Shown one piece after another: positions 15,944-24,226 of a DNA stretch of 34,645 bases; the first letter of the stretch is position 1, and every line of letters starts with the position of its first letter. The DNA is from a virus. A program made the position numbers and the translations under genes. Below the pieces are notes generated by a model. That model was not told the DNA's origin. It was given only the letters and a program-made list of their open reading frames with translations, and did no database searches. The DNA lies in IMG/VR virus record IMGVR_UViG_3300010397_000072, positions 1 through 34,645 of that record, one strand, 5' to 3'.

Positions 15944-18916
15944 ATGGCAGACATTATCAAACCTCAACTCTACACTTCAGAAGGTATCAAGACAGAAGTA
16001 CCCGATGAATCAATAAATGAGGAGATAAAGTCCGGTAATGTCACGGCGGTTAAGGGCGATAAAATCCCGGTTATCAAGGAAGACGGTACGCCAGTCCTGG
16101 TTCCTTCTGAGTACGCCATACAAGGGATTAAGTCGGGCGATTACGTATATGACACTCCTTCCAAACAGGCAGAGCGCGCCGAGAAGAGAGAATACGCGAC
16201 TCCGACTAAGGCACTAGAGGCTGGAGCGGCTGGTCTAGCTCGTGGCGTCTCGGTGGGTTTGTCGGATGCGGTATTGGCTGGTTCTGGGCTAACCGATCCT
16301 GATACACTTGCTAAACTTAAGAAGCACTATCCCATTACAAGCACTGTCACAGAGTTGGCCGGTGCTATTGCTCCGGCAATTTTAACTGGCGGCGAGAGCG
16401 CTGTGGCTGGAGCGGCTAAATATGCTCCTTCTGCATTAGTTACCAGAGTGGGGAATGTTGCAGAAAGGGCTGCTGCTGGGCTTATAGAGACCGGGGCAGA
16501 GAAAACCATTGCTCAGAAGATCGTACAAGCCACTGTCCCAGCTGTAACACGCGGGTTTGCAGAAGGATCGATGTGGGGTGCTGGTGGTGCATTGTCCGAG
16601 GCTGCGATAGGACATCCGGATGAGATCTCGGAGCACTTCATAGCTAATGTTGGCCAGGACGCTATTATGGGCGGCATCTTCGGCGGCGCTCTTGGACTAG
16701 GCGCTAAGGGGATTGAGAAGACAGCCGATCTGGTTGGAGCACTTAAACTTAAGCATGGCGCTGAAAAACTTAAAAGCATCGCCGTTAATGCCGATGAGTT
16801 GACGCAAAAAGCAACAGAAGCAGTAGATGCGGCTAAGGATAATCTTGTTTCAAGCTATGGTCCTCCGGTAACGGCAACAGAACCGCCATCAATGACTCTT
16901 CAGCGTTTTGGGGCAAAGAAAGAAATAGTTGAAGAGATTACACACGGCGAGGGATCTTTAAAGCCACATGCAGATAGCATTAAGGAAGCTGGAACTTTAA
17001 TTGGTGCTCCTGTAATGCCTGAAATGGTCTCAGATAGCCACGCGGTCCAAGCGGTTGGGTCTTGGATCACCAAACTACATGGGACTGCCGCAGGAACAGC
17101 AAGACAAGAGGCTTATCAACAGGGATATCGGGCGGTTCAGGATACTATTACAGGTCTAATCTCGGATGCCACAACCACGGATGTTAATGTTCTTGGTAAA
17201 AAGATTGTGGACAACTTGAGTGAAAAGTTTGAGGCCAGGCTTAAACCACTTCAACAGGTATTTGAACAGGTTAAAGACGTGACCGGGGATATTCCGATTG
17301 CGAAAAAAGCAGCAAAGGCTGCTATCGAAAAACTTCAAGAAATTGCAAAGAAGGAACTTTATTTCACAGAAAGCGCCTCGGCTGGCGGCGCTTCGGTTAA
17401 GCGAGCCATTTCAGACCTAGATAGTGGTCTTCTCAATAGCGCGGAAGAACTCAACCGACTAAGGAGCAAGATCAGCAAGGTCCTATCCACAACGGCGTCG
17501 CCAGAAGAACGCTATGCCGTTGGACAGGTATCAGAAGTATTGACAGAAGCCTATGAGAGCAGTGTTCTGACTCAGGCTAAGGGTAAGATGGCCAAGGCTG
17601 ATTATCAGGCGCTCCTAGAGGCTCACAACGCGGCTAAGGCGGGATATAGGTCCCTTGCAGAAGACGCAAACGAGATAATGGGGCAGTTTGGGAAGAAATT
17701 CAGTGGCCCAGAGTCGTTTTACAATCTTCTAGAGGATAAGAACGGGTCACAGATTCTTAGAACTCTGTTTGATACTAAAGAGTATAAATTTTTACAAACA
17801 CTTCAAAAGAAACAGCCCGAAATATTCAAACAGCTTAAAGACAATTACCTGGGGAATATCGTCTTAAAGCACACTAAAGATCTAGAAGTCCAAACTAATC
17901 AGGTCTTGAAAGAGTTTAACAAATTACCTGACAGCACTAAAAGGATGCTCTTTAACCAAGAGGAGCTTAAAAAGATCAACGCGGCAACGCTTTGGTCCGA
18001 GGCTGTTCCGAAAGACATTAACCCATCTGGCACTGCTCAGGCGCTCATTCTTCATGAAGCAATGTCCGGCCCTGGTGCTTTGGGTAAGATGTTGTTTAAT
18101 AATCTTCAGTCTGGATTGGCCGAGAAGGTTGTAAAGGCTGCTGTAGACCCAAAGAATAATAAGTATATCGCCGGAATCAGCAAACTGTCCAGCATGATTC
18201 ATGATTCTTATGGTTTTATCGTAGAGCAGAGTCAGAAGTTTATTAGTGGAGCCGCTAAGGTAACTATCCCAGTTGGTGAAGTCCTATATCAACAGGCCAA
18301 AGAAAGAAAAAAGGAATCCGCTGTTGAGAAGATAAATAAGATTCATAATCTTGTCTCTAACCCAGAACAGATGATTGAAACGGCTAGAAAGTCCCTGGCC
18401 GGAGTTTCATCTATTGCCCCTCAAAGCGGCGCAGAGATAGTTGGAAAGCTAACTCAGTCCGTTAATTTCCTGGCCAGCAAGACCCCAAAGAATCCCATGG
18501 GTGCGTTTGCTCATGATGATTGGACCCCATCAGCCTATGATCAAGCTAAGTTTATGCGCTATTACGACGCAGTTCAGAATCCAAAGAGCGTCGTTTACTC
18601 TCTTGGCGGGGGAGAATTAACGTCTGAGGGTGTGGAAGCGCTTAGAAGTATCTACCCGAATATCTATAAAACGATGGTTAGCTCCGTAATGGATGAGATT
18701 TCTAAGAATAAGGACGTTCCTTACTGGAAGCGCGCCCAGGTCTCTATCCTAATGGGTCAACCCACCGACTATAGTCTAAAACCGGACTTTATAGCCTCGA
18801 TGCAGTCTAACTATATAAAAGAGCAAGAAGGGCTAGAAAAATCAAAATTTAATGCTAATGTTGACCTTGCAAGTAAGCAATTATCAGATACCGAGCGAGT
18901 CCTTACAAGGGCATAA
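15944..18916 (+). CDS. Internal virion / ejection protein candidate 2
   Basis: A 990-residue protein, three bases after the first candidate. The first 70 residues are a beta-rich head (EIKSGNVTAVKGDKIPVI; PVLVPSEYAIQGIKSGDYV). A long Ala/Gly-rich region follows with weakly hydrophobic helices (VTELAGAIAPAILTGG; DAIMGGIFGGALGLGAKG) that could span a membrane after ejection. Residues 250-960 are almost entirely helical. Size, composition and position before the fibre gene fit the large ejection proteins of podoviruses. No transglycosylase motif could be read, so wall degradation at entry may depend on another protein. Confidence 0.7.
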   Translation: MADIIKPQLYTSEGIKTEVPDESINEEIKSGNVTAVKGDKIPVIKEDGTPVLVPSEYAIQGIKSGDYVYDTPSKQAERAEKREYATPTKALEAGAAGLARGVSVGLSDAVLAGSGLTDPDTLAKLKKHYPITSTVTELAGAIAPAILTGGESAVAGAAKYAPSALVTRVGNVAERAAAGLIETGAEKTIAQKIVQATVPAVTRGFAEGSMWGAGGALSEAAIGHPDEISEHFIANVGQDAIMGGIFGGALGLGAKGIEKTADLVGALKLKHGAEKLKSIAVNADELTQKATEAVDAAKDNLVSSYGPPVTATEPPSMTLQRFGAKKEIVEEITHGEGSLKPHADSIKEAGTLIGAPVMPEMVSDSHAVQAVGSWITKLHGTAAGTARQEAYQQGYRAVQDTITGLISDATTTDVNVLGKKIVDNLSEKFEARLKPLQQVFEQVKDVTGDIPIAKKAAKAAIEKLQEIAKKELYFTESASAGGASVKRAISDLDSGLLNSAEELNRLRSKISKVLSTTASPEERYAVGQVSEVLTEAYESSVLTQAKGKMAKADYQALLEAHNAAKAGYRSLAEDANEIMGQFGKKFSGPESFYNLLEDKNGSQILRTLFDTKEYKFLQTLQKKQPEIFKQLKDNYLGNIVLKHTKDLEVQTNQVLKEFNKLPDSTKRMLFNQEELKKINAATLWSEAVPKDINPSGTAQALILHEAMSGPGALGKMLFNNLQSGLAEKVVKAAVDPKNNKYIAGISKLSSMIHDSYGFIVEQSQKFISGAAKVTIPVGEVLYQQAKERKKESAVEKINKIHNLVSNPEQMIETARKSLAGVSSIAPQSGAEIVGKLTQSVNFLASKTPKNPMGAFAHDDWTPSAYDQAKFMRYYDAVQNPKSVVYSLGGGELTSEGVEALRSIYPNIYKTMVSSVMDEISKNKDVPYWKRAQVSILMGQPTDYSLKPDFIASMQSNYIKEQEGLEKSKFNANVDLASKQLSDTERVLTRA

Positions 18917-18918
18917 CC

Positions 18919-18953
18919 AGGGGGATGATCTCCCTCTAACCTATAAGGGGGAG
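18919..18953 (+). promoter_or_regulatory. Alternative-hairpin element over the ribosome binding site at 18956
   Basis: The heptamer AGGGGGA occurs twice, at 18919-18925 and 18946-18952, on either side of its complement TCTCCCT (18929-18935; one G-U pair). The second copy is the Shine-Dalgarno sequence of the next gene. The central strand can pair with either copy but not both, so translation of the downstream gene could depend on which hairpin forms, for instance on a ribosome finishing the 990-residue protein at 18916. Confidence 0.45.
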
Positions 18954-18955
18954 TT

Positions 18956-19306
18956 GTGGGAAGAAAATCGGTAGTTAATGCTTACAAGATTATAGACGCT
19001 GTTTCTCTTGGCGCGACATTCACATCTGGCGTCACCTCAACGAAGAATCTAGATAATATCGGGCTGCTTGTAGAGTGGTCTGGAGGTGGATCTCCAGTCG
19101 GTGCAATCACTATCGAAGTTCAAAACGGTAACTCCGCATGGAGCGCATTAGACTTTGGAACCCCTATCTCTATTACTGGTAATTCCGGGAACTTAAACAT
19201 CAATATTAATCAACTCCCGTTTGAAAATATGCGCATAACTTATACGCGCACTAGTGGGACTGGCTCAATGACAGCAACTCTGGCTGCGAAAGTGGTGGGT
19301 GCGTAA
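18956..19306 (+). CDS. Small beta-sandwich virion protein, 116 aa
   Basis: A 116-residue protein with a GTG start at 18956 preceded by AAGGGGGAG. Short strands and turns dominate (IGLLVEWSGGGSPVGAITIE; NININQLPFENMRITYTRT). The C-terminal block, FENMRITYTRTSGTGSMTAT, mirrors VPFVRAVYTKSTGTGSLTL of the protein at 10066, so the two are probably distant paralogues. The stop overlaps the first base of the tail-fibre ATG. It may link the fibre to the tail, like other small proteins coupled to fibre genes. Confidence 0.74.
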   Translation: MGRKSVVNAYKIIDAVSLGATFTSGVTSTKNLDNIGLLVEWSGGGSPVGAITIEVQNGNSAWSALDFGTPISITGNSGNLNININQLPFENMRITYTRTSGTGSMTATLAAKVVGA

Positions 19307-22300
19307 TGAGTTCATTTCGTTGGCCAGTATCTGGTGGGTCTGGTGGTGGTGTAAATGTTTATTCGACTATTTCTGTGTTTCCTGCTCTTGCTTCAGACGG
19401 TGCGCTTGGTGTTGCCGCTGATACTCATATTCTCTATGTTTTTAGCACAGGTTCTAATACTTGGTCGGTTCTGTCTACTCCTGGCTCGGATCTCGTAAGC
19501 CTAAACTCTGATACCACGGCTAATCAGACCATTACGGTCGGAACATCCGGGACCGATGTTGCCGTAGTAGACAACGGAACCGGAGATCATAAGATAAATA
19601 TTCCGGTGGCGAGTGCCACAAACACGGGGAAACTAAGCAACACAGACTGGTCAACGTTTAATAATAAACAGCCAGCACTTGGATTTACAGCAGTTCCAAA
19701 CACTAGAACTGTTAATGGTCATGCATTGTCTTCAGATGTCACTGTAACCGCAGCAGATGCTGGAGCAGTTCCCACAACCACAACAGTTAATGGTCAAGCA
19801 CTGTCAGGAAACGTATCGCTCGCACTTGATGACATGTCGGACGTAACCGCATCCACCCCTATCACTGGAGATGGCCTACAGTGGAATGGAACCGCTTGGG
19901 TTAACTCAGCCCCAGCGGTGGGCGCAGGATTTGGTGTGGTGCAGTTTCTTACTTCTACTGCGTCCGACATTGGTGGATATGCAACGCTTGCAACTGCTCC
20001 GCTTACTTCCGCAGAAGTAGATACGAATGTGGCCGTTACTGTTGGATCTAGCCCCGTACTACTTAAAGCATTTGCTACCTCTTCAACTGGGCTTCTGATA
20101 ACATCTATCCCCGCAGGACTTTGGGAGTTTGACGTATTCGCGAACGAAAGCGCCGGAACCACCTGCGCGGTAAAGATTGACGTCTATTCGCGAACGAGCG
20201 GTGGTGTTGAAACGCTTCTGTTTACGGCAACAACCCCGAACTTATCCGCAACAGTTACACAGCTTCAGATTTCTTCCGTTCAGCCCGCATTTTCAGTCGC
20301 TACAACCGACCGTCTAGTGTTCAAATATTCGGCTACAAACTCAAGCGCAACGTCAAGAACGGTGCATATCTATTACGATGGAACAACGCATAACTCGCAT
20401 ACGCACACGCCGTTAACCATCACGCACAACTCTCTCTCCGGGAATCAGGGCGGTAGCGCATCAGAGCGCTACCACTTAAGCGCTGCAAACGCGACAGACG
20501 TTGTTAATGCAACGGATGTCAATAACGTAAGCACGCTCGTTAAGCGCGACGGGAGCGGAAAATTTGCGATAGGCACGATTAATTTTGCCGCACTCGATGC
20601 CAACACCGTTCCATTCACCAACGGATCTTTGGATCTTCAATCAAGCGAAACGACCACGACAGAACTCGGTTACTTGCACGGGGTCACTTCCGAGCTTCAA
20701 ACCCAACTTGACGCAAAAATTCCTAGCTCTTTACCCGACGCCAAAGGCGACATCCTCACCGCCACGGCAGACAATACACCCGCAAGGAAAGCAGTTGGAA
20801 CCTACGGCAAAGTGCTAATGCCACAACCAAGCGATGCGACTGGCATTGATTGGATGCGGTACGACAATAACGGGATTAATTACATCGCCTATTCCGATGC
20901 CGAAAACAACGCAACCACCGGATATGCAACTTACGCCGACGCAGCGGGAGCAAGCCCAGTAGACGCAACAGGCGGTTCTCCAACCACGACATGGACCACA
21001 ACAAGTACAAACCCTCTTCGTGGTACAAATTCTTTTTTACTTACTAAAGATGCAGCCAACCGTCAAGGTGAGGGTGTAAGCTACGCTTTCACCATTGATG
21101 CCGCCGACCAAGCCAGAAGCCTGACTATCGAAGCAGACTACACCGTTGTTTCTGGCACCTACGCAACCGGCGACGTTACCGCATGGATTTACGACGTAAC
21201 AAACTCGGTTCTCATTCAACCAGCACCTTACCAGATTGAATCCGTTGTTGCTGGCACGATGGCACGAATCAAGATGGAATTCCAAACCCCATCAAATTCC
21301 ACTTCTTACCGCTTGGCTTTTCACGTTTCAACGACTTCTGCGTCGGCCTACGTTTTAAAATTTGACAACATCCAAGTTGGCCCAAGAGCCAAAGTCTTCG
21401 GCGCTCCGGTGACGGATTGGCAGAGCTACACCCCAACAATTTCTGCTTGGTCCGCAAACACAACAACGACCGGTAAGTGGCGGCGCGTTGGCGACTCAAT
21501 GGAATTGTCATTCAATATAGCATTGAGTGGTGCCCCAACTGGTGCGCTTAGCACAATTAGTTTACCCGCAGGATATTCCTTAGACCCAGCAAAGATGGGG
21601 AACACGACTTATGATTATTCGTCGCTGCTCACCATAAGAAGGACTGGAAATACGACGTATTCTGGCATGTTAGTCGCCGGTACAAACAGCAGCACGACAT
21701 TGCTACTATACTATTTAGACGCAAGCGCAACGGCTGGGGCAATTAATGCGACTACTCCGGCCACGTTTGGAAACGGCGACACGATTACCGGCACAATCAG
21801 AGTTCCAATCCTCGGCTGGAGCAGCAGTTTGGCTTTGTCAGACAGCGCAGATACTCGGGTTGTTTCGGCCATTATTGGCGGTGATCCAGCCAGCGCAACC
21901 TCCGGGAATCCCATTATTGTCCCAACGGTGTCATATGACTCGCACGGTGCATATAACGCATCAACTGGACGATATACTTGTGCGGTACCAGGTCAATACG
22001 TAATGACGGGCGCTGGACAATCGGCGTCTTCTGCCACTACGCTGACCATCTATAAAAACGCTGTTTCTACTCAACTCGCTGGAAATCTTGACTCCAATGG
22101 AGAGGCTACATTTTCAGGGATGGTTAACTGCGTCGCGGGAGATATTATAGACCTTCGTCCTGGCGGGACGGTGGACTTTACCAATGCAACGTTGAACATA
22201 TTTAAATTATCCGGCCCCTCCCAAATCGCGGCGAGTGAATCGGTCGCTGCTCGATATTACGCTTCCGCAACATCTTTAAGTGGGTCTTTAGCAACCATTG

Positions 22301-22644
22301 TTTGGTCTACTAAAGACTACGATACTCATGGAGCAATGTCTTCTGGCGTGTTTACGTGTCCGGTTGCAGGAAAATATCACATTGCCTCTGCCATAGCGCT
22401 AGCCGGTACATTCATCTTAAACAATACGTCAATTATAGAAATTCAAAAAAACGGAGTGGCGGTTAGTAACTTAACTCGATATATCGCAGCGGCATTAACC
22501 AATGATGGTATTGATATTGAAGACACAATTAGTTGTTTGGCCGGAGATACTCTACGAATTCAGGTGTCAAATTCAGGAACAACACCGTCAATAGTTTCTA
22601 GCAATACGAGAAACTACGTTTCTATCGTAAGGATTGGATTATGA
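19306..22644 (+). CDS. Tail fibre / receptor-binding protein with two C1q-like domains
   Basis: A 1112-residue fibre. The N-terminus is Gly/Ser-rich (VSGGSGGGVNVYSTISVFPA) and should attach to the virion. Residues 100-200 are repeat-like (FTAVPNTRTVNGHALSSDV; VPTTTTVNGQALSGNVSL), as in trimeric fibre shafts. Residues about 515-685 resemble a carbohydrate-binding-module-like jelly roll (NPLRGTNSFLLTKDA to YVLKFDNIQVGPRAKV). Next comes WQSYTPTISAWSANTTTTGKW, a module frequent in phage fibres. The end carries two similar C1q/TNF-like domains at about 841-975 (VSYDSHGAYNASTGRYTC) and 976-1112 (KDYDTHGAMSSGVFTCPVAG). These trimeric domains are the likely receptor-contacting tip. No catalytic depolymerase motif is recognised. 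Confidence 0.85.
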   Translation: MSSFRWPVSGGSGGGVNVYSTISVFPALASDGALGVAADTHILYVFSTGSNTWSVLSTPGSDLVSLNSDTTANQTITVGTSGTDVAVVDNGTGDHKINIPVASATNTGKLSNTDWSTFNNKQPALGFTAVPNTRTVNGHALSSDVTVTAADAGAVPTTTTVNGQALSGNVSLALDDMSDVTASTPITGDGLQWNGTAWVNSAPAVGAGFGVVQFLTSTASDIGGYATLATAPLTSAEVDTNVAVTVGSSPVLLKAFATSSTGLLITSIPAGLWEFDVFANESAGTTCAVKIDVYSRTSGGVETLLFTATTPNLSATVTQLQISSVQPAFSVATTDRLVFKYSATNSSATSRTVHIYYDGTTHNSHTHTPLTITHNSLSGNQGGSASERYHLSAANATDVVNATDVNNVSTLVKRDGSGKFAIGTINFAALDANTVPFTNGSLDLQSSETTTTELGYLHGVTSELQTQLDAKIPSSLPDAKGDILTATADNTPARKAVGTYGKVLMPQPSDATGIDWMRYDNNGINYIAYSDAENNATTGYATYADAAGASPVDATGGSPTTTWTTTSTNPLRGTNSFLLTKDAANRQGEGVSYAFTIDAADQARSLTIEADYTVVSGTYATGDVTAWIYDVTNSVLIQPAPYQIESVVAGTMARIKMEFQTPSNSTSYRLAFHVSTTSASAYVLKFDNIQVGPRAKVFGAPVTDWQSYTPTISAWSANTTTTGKWRRVGDSMELSFNIALSGAPTGALSTISLPAGYSLDPAKMGNTTYDYSSLLTIRRTGNTTYSGMLVAGTNSSTTLLLYYLDASATAGAINATTPATFGNGDTITGTIRVPILGWSSSLALSDSADTRVVSAIIGGDPASATSGNPIIVPTVSYDSHGAYNASTGRYTCAVPGQYVMTGAGQSASSATTLTIYKNAVSTQLAGNLDSNGEATFSGMVNCVAGDIIDLRPGGTVDFTNATLNIFKLSGPSQIAASESVAARYYASATSLSGSLATIVWSTKDYDTHGAMSSGVFTCPVAGKYHIASAIALAGTFILNNTSIIEIQKNGVAVSNLTRYIAAALTNDGIDIEDTISCLAGDTLRIQVSNSGTTPSIVSSNTRNYVSIVRIGL

Positions 22645-22763
22645 AGTATTTTCTAGTTTTGTTAGTCTTCTTTTCTGGTTGTGCGACTCCTCGCGTGCTG
22701 GTGCGTGACTGCCAAGATGCTGGGCCTGAGTTGAAGAATTGCTTGTTGGTGCAAAAGCTATGA
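22641..22763 (+). CDS. Lipoprotein microprotein, o-spanin-like, 40 aa
   Basis: A 40-residue gene too short for routine calling, but its ATG overlaps the fibre stop (ATGA) and its own TGA overlaps the next ATG. The product begins MKYFLVLLVFFSGCATP: one positive charge, a hydrophobic core, then S-G-C as a lipobox-like site at Cys14. The mature part would be 27 residues with two more cysteines. The layout resembles very short outer-membrane spanin subunits (Rz1 type), which fuse the membranes in the last step of lysis. The spanin role is inferred from signal, size and position only. Confidence 0.75.
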   Translation: MKYFLVLLVFFSGCATPRVLVRDCQDAGPELKNCLLVQKL

Positions 22764-22906
22764 CCATTAACCTGGAACATATTGTTGATGCTCTCGCCGT
22801 GATGGGTGCTGTTGGGTCAGTCAGATGGGTTCTAAAGCTGCGAAAGGATTTGAATGCGGCTTTCATGAAGATTAGGAAGATTGAAGATAAGTTGGGGGAA
22901 AAGTGA
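22760..22906 (+). CDS. Small membrane-associated protein in the lysis cassette, 48 aa
   Basis: A 48-residue product with overlapping start (ATGA with the lipoprotein) and stop (GTGA with the next gene). A hydrophobic stretch at about 8-25 (IVDALAVMGAVGSVRWVL) is followed by a basic amphipathic helix (KLRKDLNAAFMKIRKIEDKL). It could be a small holin, an antiholin or a regulator of the next protein, which has a similar plan of membrane segment plus coiled coil. I do not recognise a family. Confidence 0.68.
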   Translation: MTINLEHIVDALAVMGAVGSVRWVLKLRKDLNAAFMKIRKIEDKLGEK

Positions 22907-23175
22907 CTCCGAATAGCACAACGATAGATCAAGACACTAAAGTGCCAATTAGCCTAATTATAGTGCTTATCAGCGCGTTCCTGGCTGGCGCTGGGTTCCT
23001 GTTCAACCTATCTGGCGAGGTTGCGACCGTGAAGGCATCCATCCGTGGTCACGAAGTCATAGACGATAAGCGCGTTGAGATGATTGAGCGCAAGCAAGAC
23101 AGGACCTCTGAAGTCATGCAGAGTATCGACAACAGGCTCTCTCGCATCGAGGGTGCGCTTGGGGTTAAGAAATGA
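22903..23175 (+). CDS. Membrane protein with coiled coil (i-spanin or holin-partner candidate)
   Basis: A 90-residue protein starting with GTG 22903, which overlaps the previous stop. After 16 polar residues comes a transmembrane segment, SLIIVLISAFLAGAGFLF, and then a charged helix with coiled-coil pattern (DDKRVEMIERKQDRTSEVM; IDNRLSRIEGALGV). An N-terminal anchor plus periplasmic coiled coil is the architecture of inner-membrane spanins; small antiholins look similar. With the lipoproteins at 22641 and 23920 it could form a two-part spanin. The stop overlaps the endolysin ATG. Confidence 0.72.
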   Translation: MTPNSTTIDQDTKVPISLIIVLISAFLAGAGFLFNLSGEVATVKASIRGHEVIDDKRVEMIERKQDRTSEVMQSIDNRLSRIEGALGVKK

Positions 23176-23543
23176 AATTCAAAGAACCACACATGGAAGC
23201 GCAATTTTTGTCACGGCCTCTGCGTCTTCTCGAAGTGTGCAAAGAGTTTGAAGACTTGTCAGAAGCCTTTGGAATCGAGCCAGTTGTCACGCGTGTAACA
23301 GACCCCGTCGAAGGAGAATCGGGGGTCCACCCCGCTGGCCGCGCCGTTGACTTCAGGGACGAGCACGATGGCGTGCTTATGTACACGGACGCTCAGACAG
23401 CAGCCATAGTTGAATACTTAAATAAAAAGTTTGAAAGGGGTGACGGCAAGCCCGTGTGCTTGCATCACTCTTTTCAAGGAGGCCAGTACCACTGGCATTT
23501 ACAAACGCCCATAGAATGGGGCAAAGGAGACAATCATGCCTGA
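23172..23543 (+). CDS. Endolysin, M15-type (VanY-like) peptidase
   Basis: A 123-residue zinc peptidase that should cut peptide stems of peptidoglycan at lysis. The M15 metal site is readable: SGVHPAGRAVDF supplies His53 and Asp60 (pattern S-x-H-x-x-G-x-A-x-D), and QYHWHLQ supplies His109 of the H-x-H pair. The preceding EPVVTRVTD supplies Arg41, usual for substrate binding. It is a single catalytic domain with no signal peptide or wall-binding domain, typical of endolysins of phages of Gram-negative hosts. The gene overlaps both neighbours, with the holin directly downstream. Confidence 0.88.
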   Translation: MKFKEPHMEAQFLSRPLRLLEVCKEFEDLSEAFGIEPVVTRVTDPVEGESGVHPAGRAVDFRDEHDGVLMYTDAQTAAIVEYLNKKFERGDGKPVCLHHSFQGGQYHWHLQTPIEWGKGDNHA

Positions 23544-23751
23544 AGTTCAAACTAAATATCCGTGGCAATCGAAAACGATTCTTTTAAACGGCGTGATCGC
23601 CTTGGCCGGATTTGTGGCCATGTTTCTGCCACAGGCCTCCGTGGTTCCGGCATTCATCCAGGCTCACGCAGAAGCCATCGGCCTATTCTGGGGTGTGCTC
23701 AACATCGTCCTTCGCGCCGTGACCAAAGACGCCATTGTATTGAAAGATTGA
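23536..23751 (+). CDS. Holin
   Basis: A 71-residue membrane protein just after the endolysin. Two hydrophobic segments are visible: ILLNGVIALAGFVAMFLP near residues 15-32 and AIGLFWGVLNIVLRAVT near 47-63. The ending NIVLRAVTKDAIVLKD is a common tail in small phage holins, as is the WQSKT start before the first segment. It would form the membrane lesion that times lysis and releases the endolysin, which lacks an export signal. The ATG overlaps the endolysin end by eight bases. Confidence 0.83.
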   Translation: MPEVQTKYPWQSKTILLNGVIALAGFVAMFLPQASVVPAFIQAHAEAIGLFWGVLNIVLRAVTKDAIVLKD

Positions 23752-23752
23752 T

Positions 23753-23926
23753 ATGACTCTTGCCTTATGGCTTGAGATCATCAAAGGTGTGCTCGCCTTC
23801 CCGGACGCTGTTTTGAAACTCGTCCGGGTTCTTTCCTCTACTCCGCAAGAGAACCATGACAAGATTATTAACGCAGCACAGGCAGAGAGCGACAAGTTTA
23901 AAGAGACGGGGTTACCCACATGGTGA
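23753..23926 (+). CDS. Small amphipathic protein in the lysis cassette, 57 aa
   Basis: A 57-residue product starting one base after the holin stop. The N-terminal half is hydrophobic to amphipathic (MTLALWLEIIKGVLAFPDAV, then LKLVRVL) and the C-terminal half is polar and charged. It overlaps the next gene by seven bases. It may be a membrane-surface partner of the holin or part of the spanin system. No family is recognised. Confidence 0.68.
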   Translation: MTLALWLEIIKGVLAFPDAVLKLVRVLSSTPQENHDKIINAAQAESDKFKETGLPTW

Positions 23927-24222
23927 ATCTAAATCAAAAGTCTTTCCTGCTTGGCTTTCTTTTCTGTGCGCTGCTTGTTGGATGCTCTGGGGTGACTATC
24001 CGTTACTACAGCATGGACGGGGTGCGTTACGCCGAAGGGGTCTTAAAAGGCCCAGAACCAAAGTACAATAGGGCATTCTCGGACTGCGAACCTGACGCGG
24101 TTTATAAGCACGGCAAATGCGTCGTTATGTTCCAAAATGAGTTCGATGGGTGGAAGAAAGACTACCTCACCTGTAAGTCAGATCTAAACACATGCCAGCG
24201 CAACAGTGGTGGAGGTGGATAA
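23920..24222 (+). CDS. Lipoprotein, o-spanin candidate, 100 aa
   Basis: A 100-residue protein with a clear lipoprotein signal: basic start, core SFLLGFLFCALLVGCSG, lipobox L-V-G-C at Cys22. The mature part carries paired cysteines (SDCEPDAVYKHGKCVVMF; YLTCKSDLNTCQRN) and a Gly-rich end. The place after endolysin and holin is where spanins sit in many phages, so an outer-membrane spanin is plausible. An alternative is a superinfection-blocking lipoprotein exposed on the envelope. The ATG overlaps the end of the 57-residue gene. Confidence 0.75.
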   Translation: MVNLNQKSFLLGFLFCALLVGCSGVTIRYYSMDGVRYAEGVLKGPEPKYNRAFSDCEPDAVYKHGKCVVMFQNEFDGWKKDYLTCKSDLNTCQRNSGGGG

Positions 24223-24226
24223 GTTA

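Noticed and set aside
23320-23490. Endolysin as a host-derived VanY resistance enzyme
   Set aside because: The fold is shared, but the gene is phage-sized, lacks a signal peptide and lies directly before a holin.
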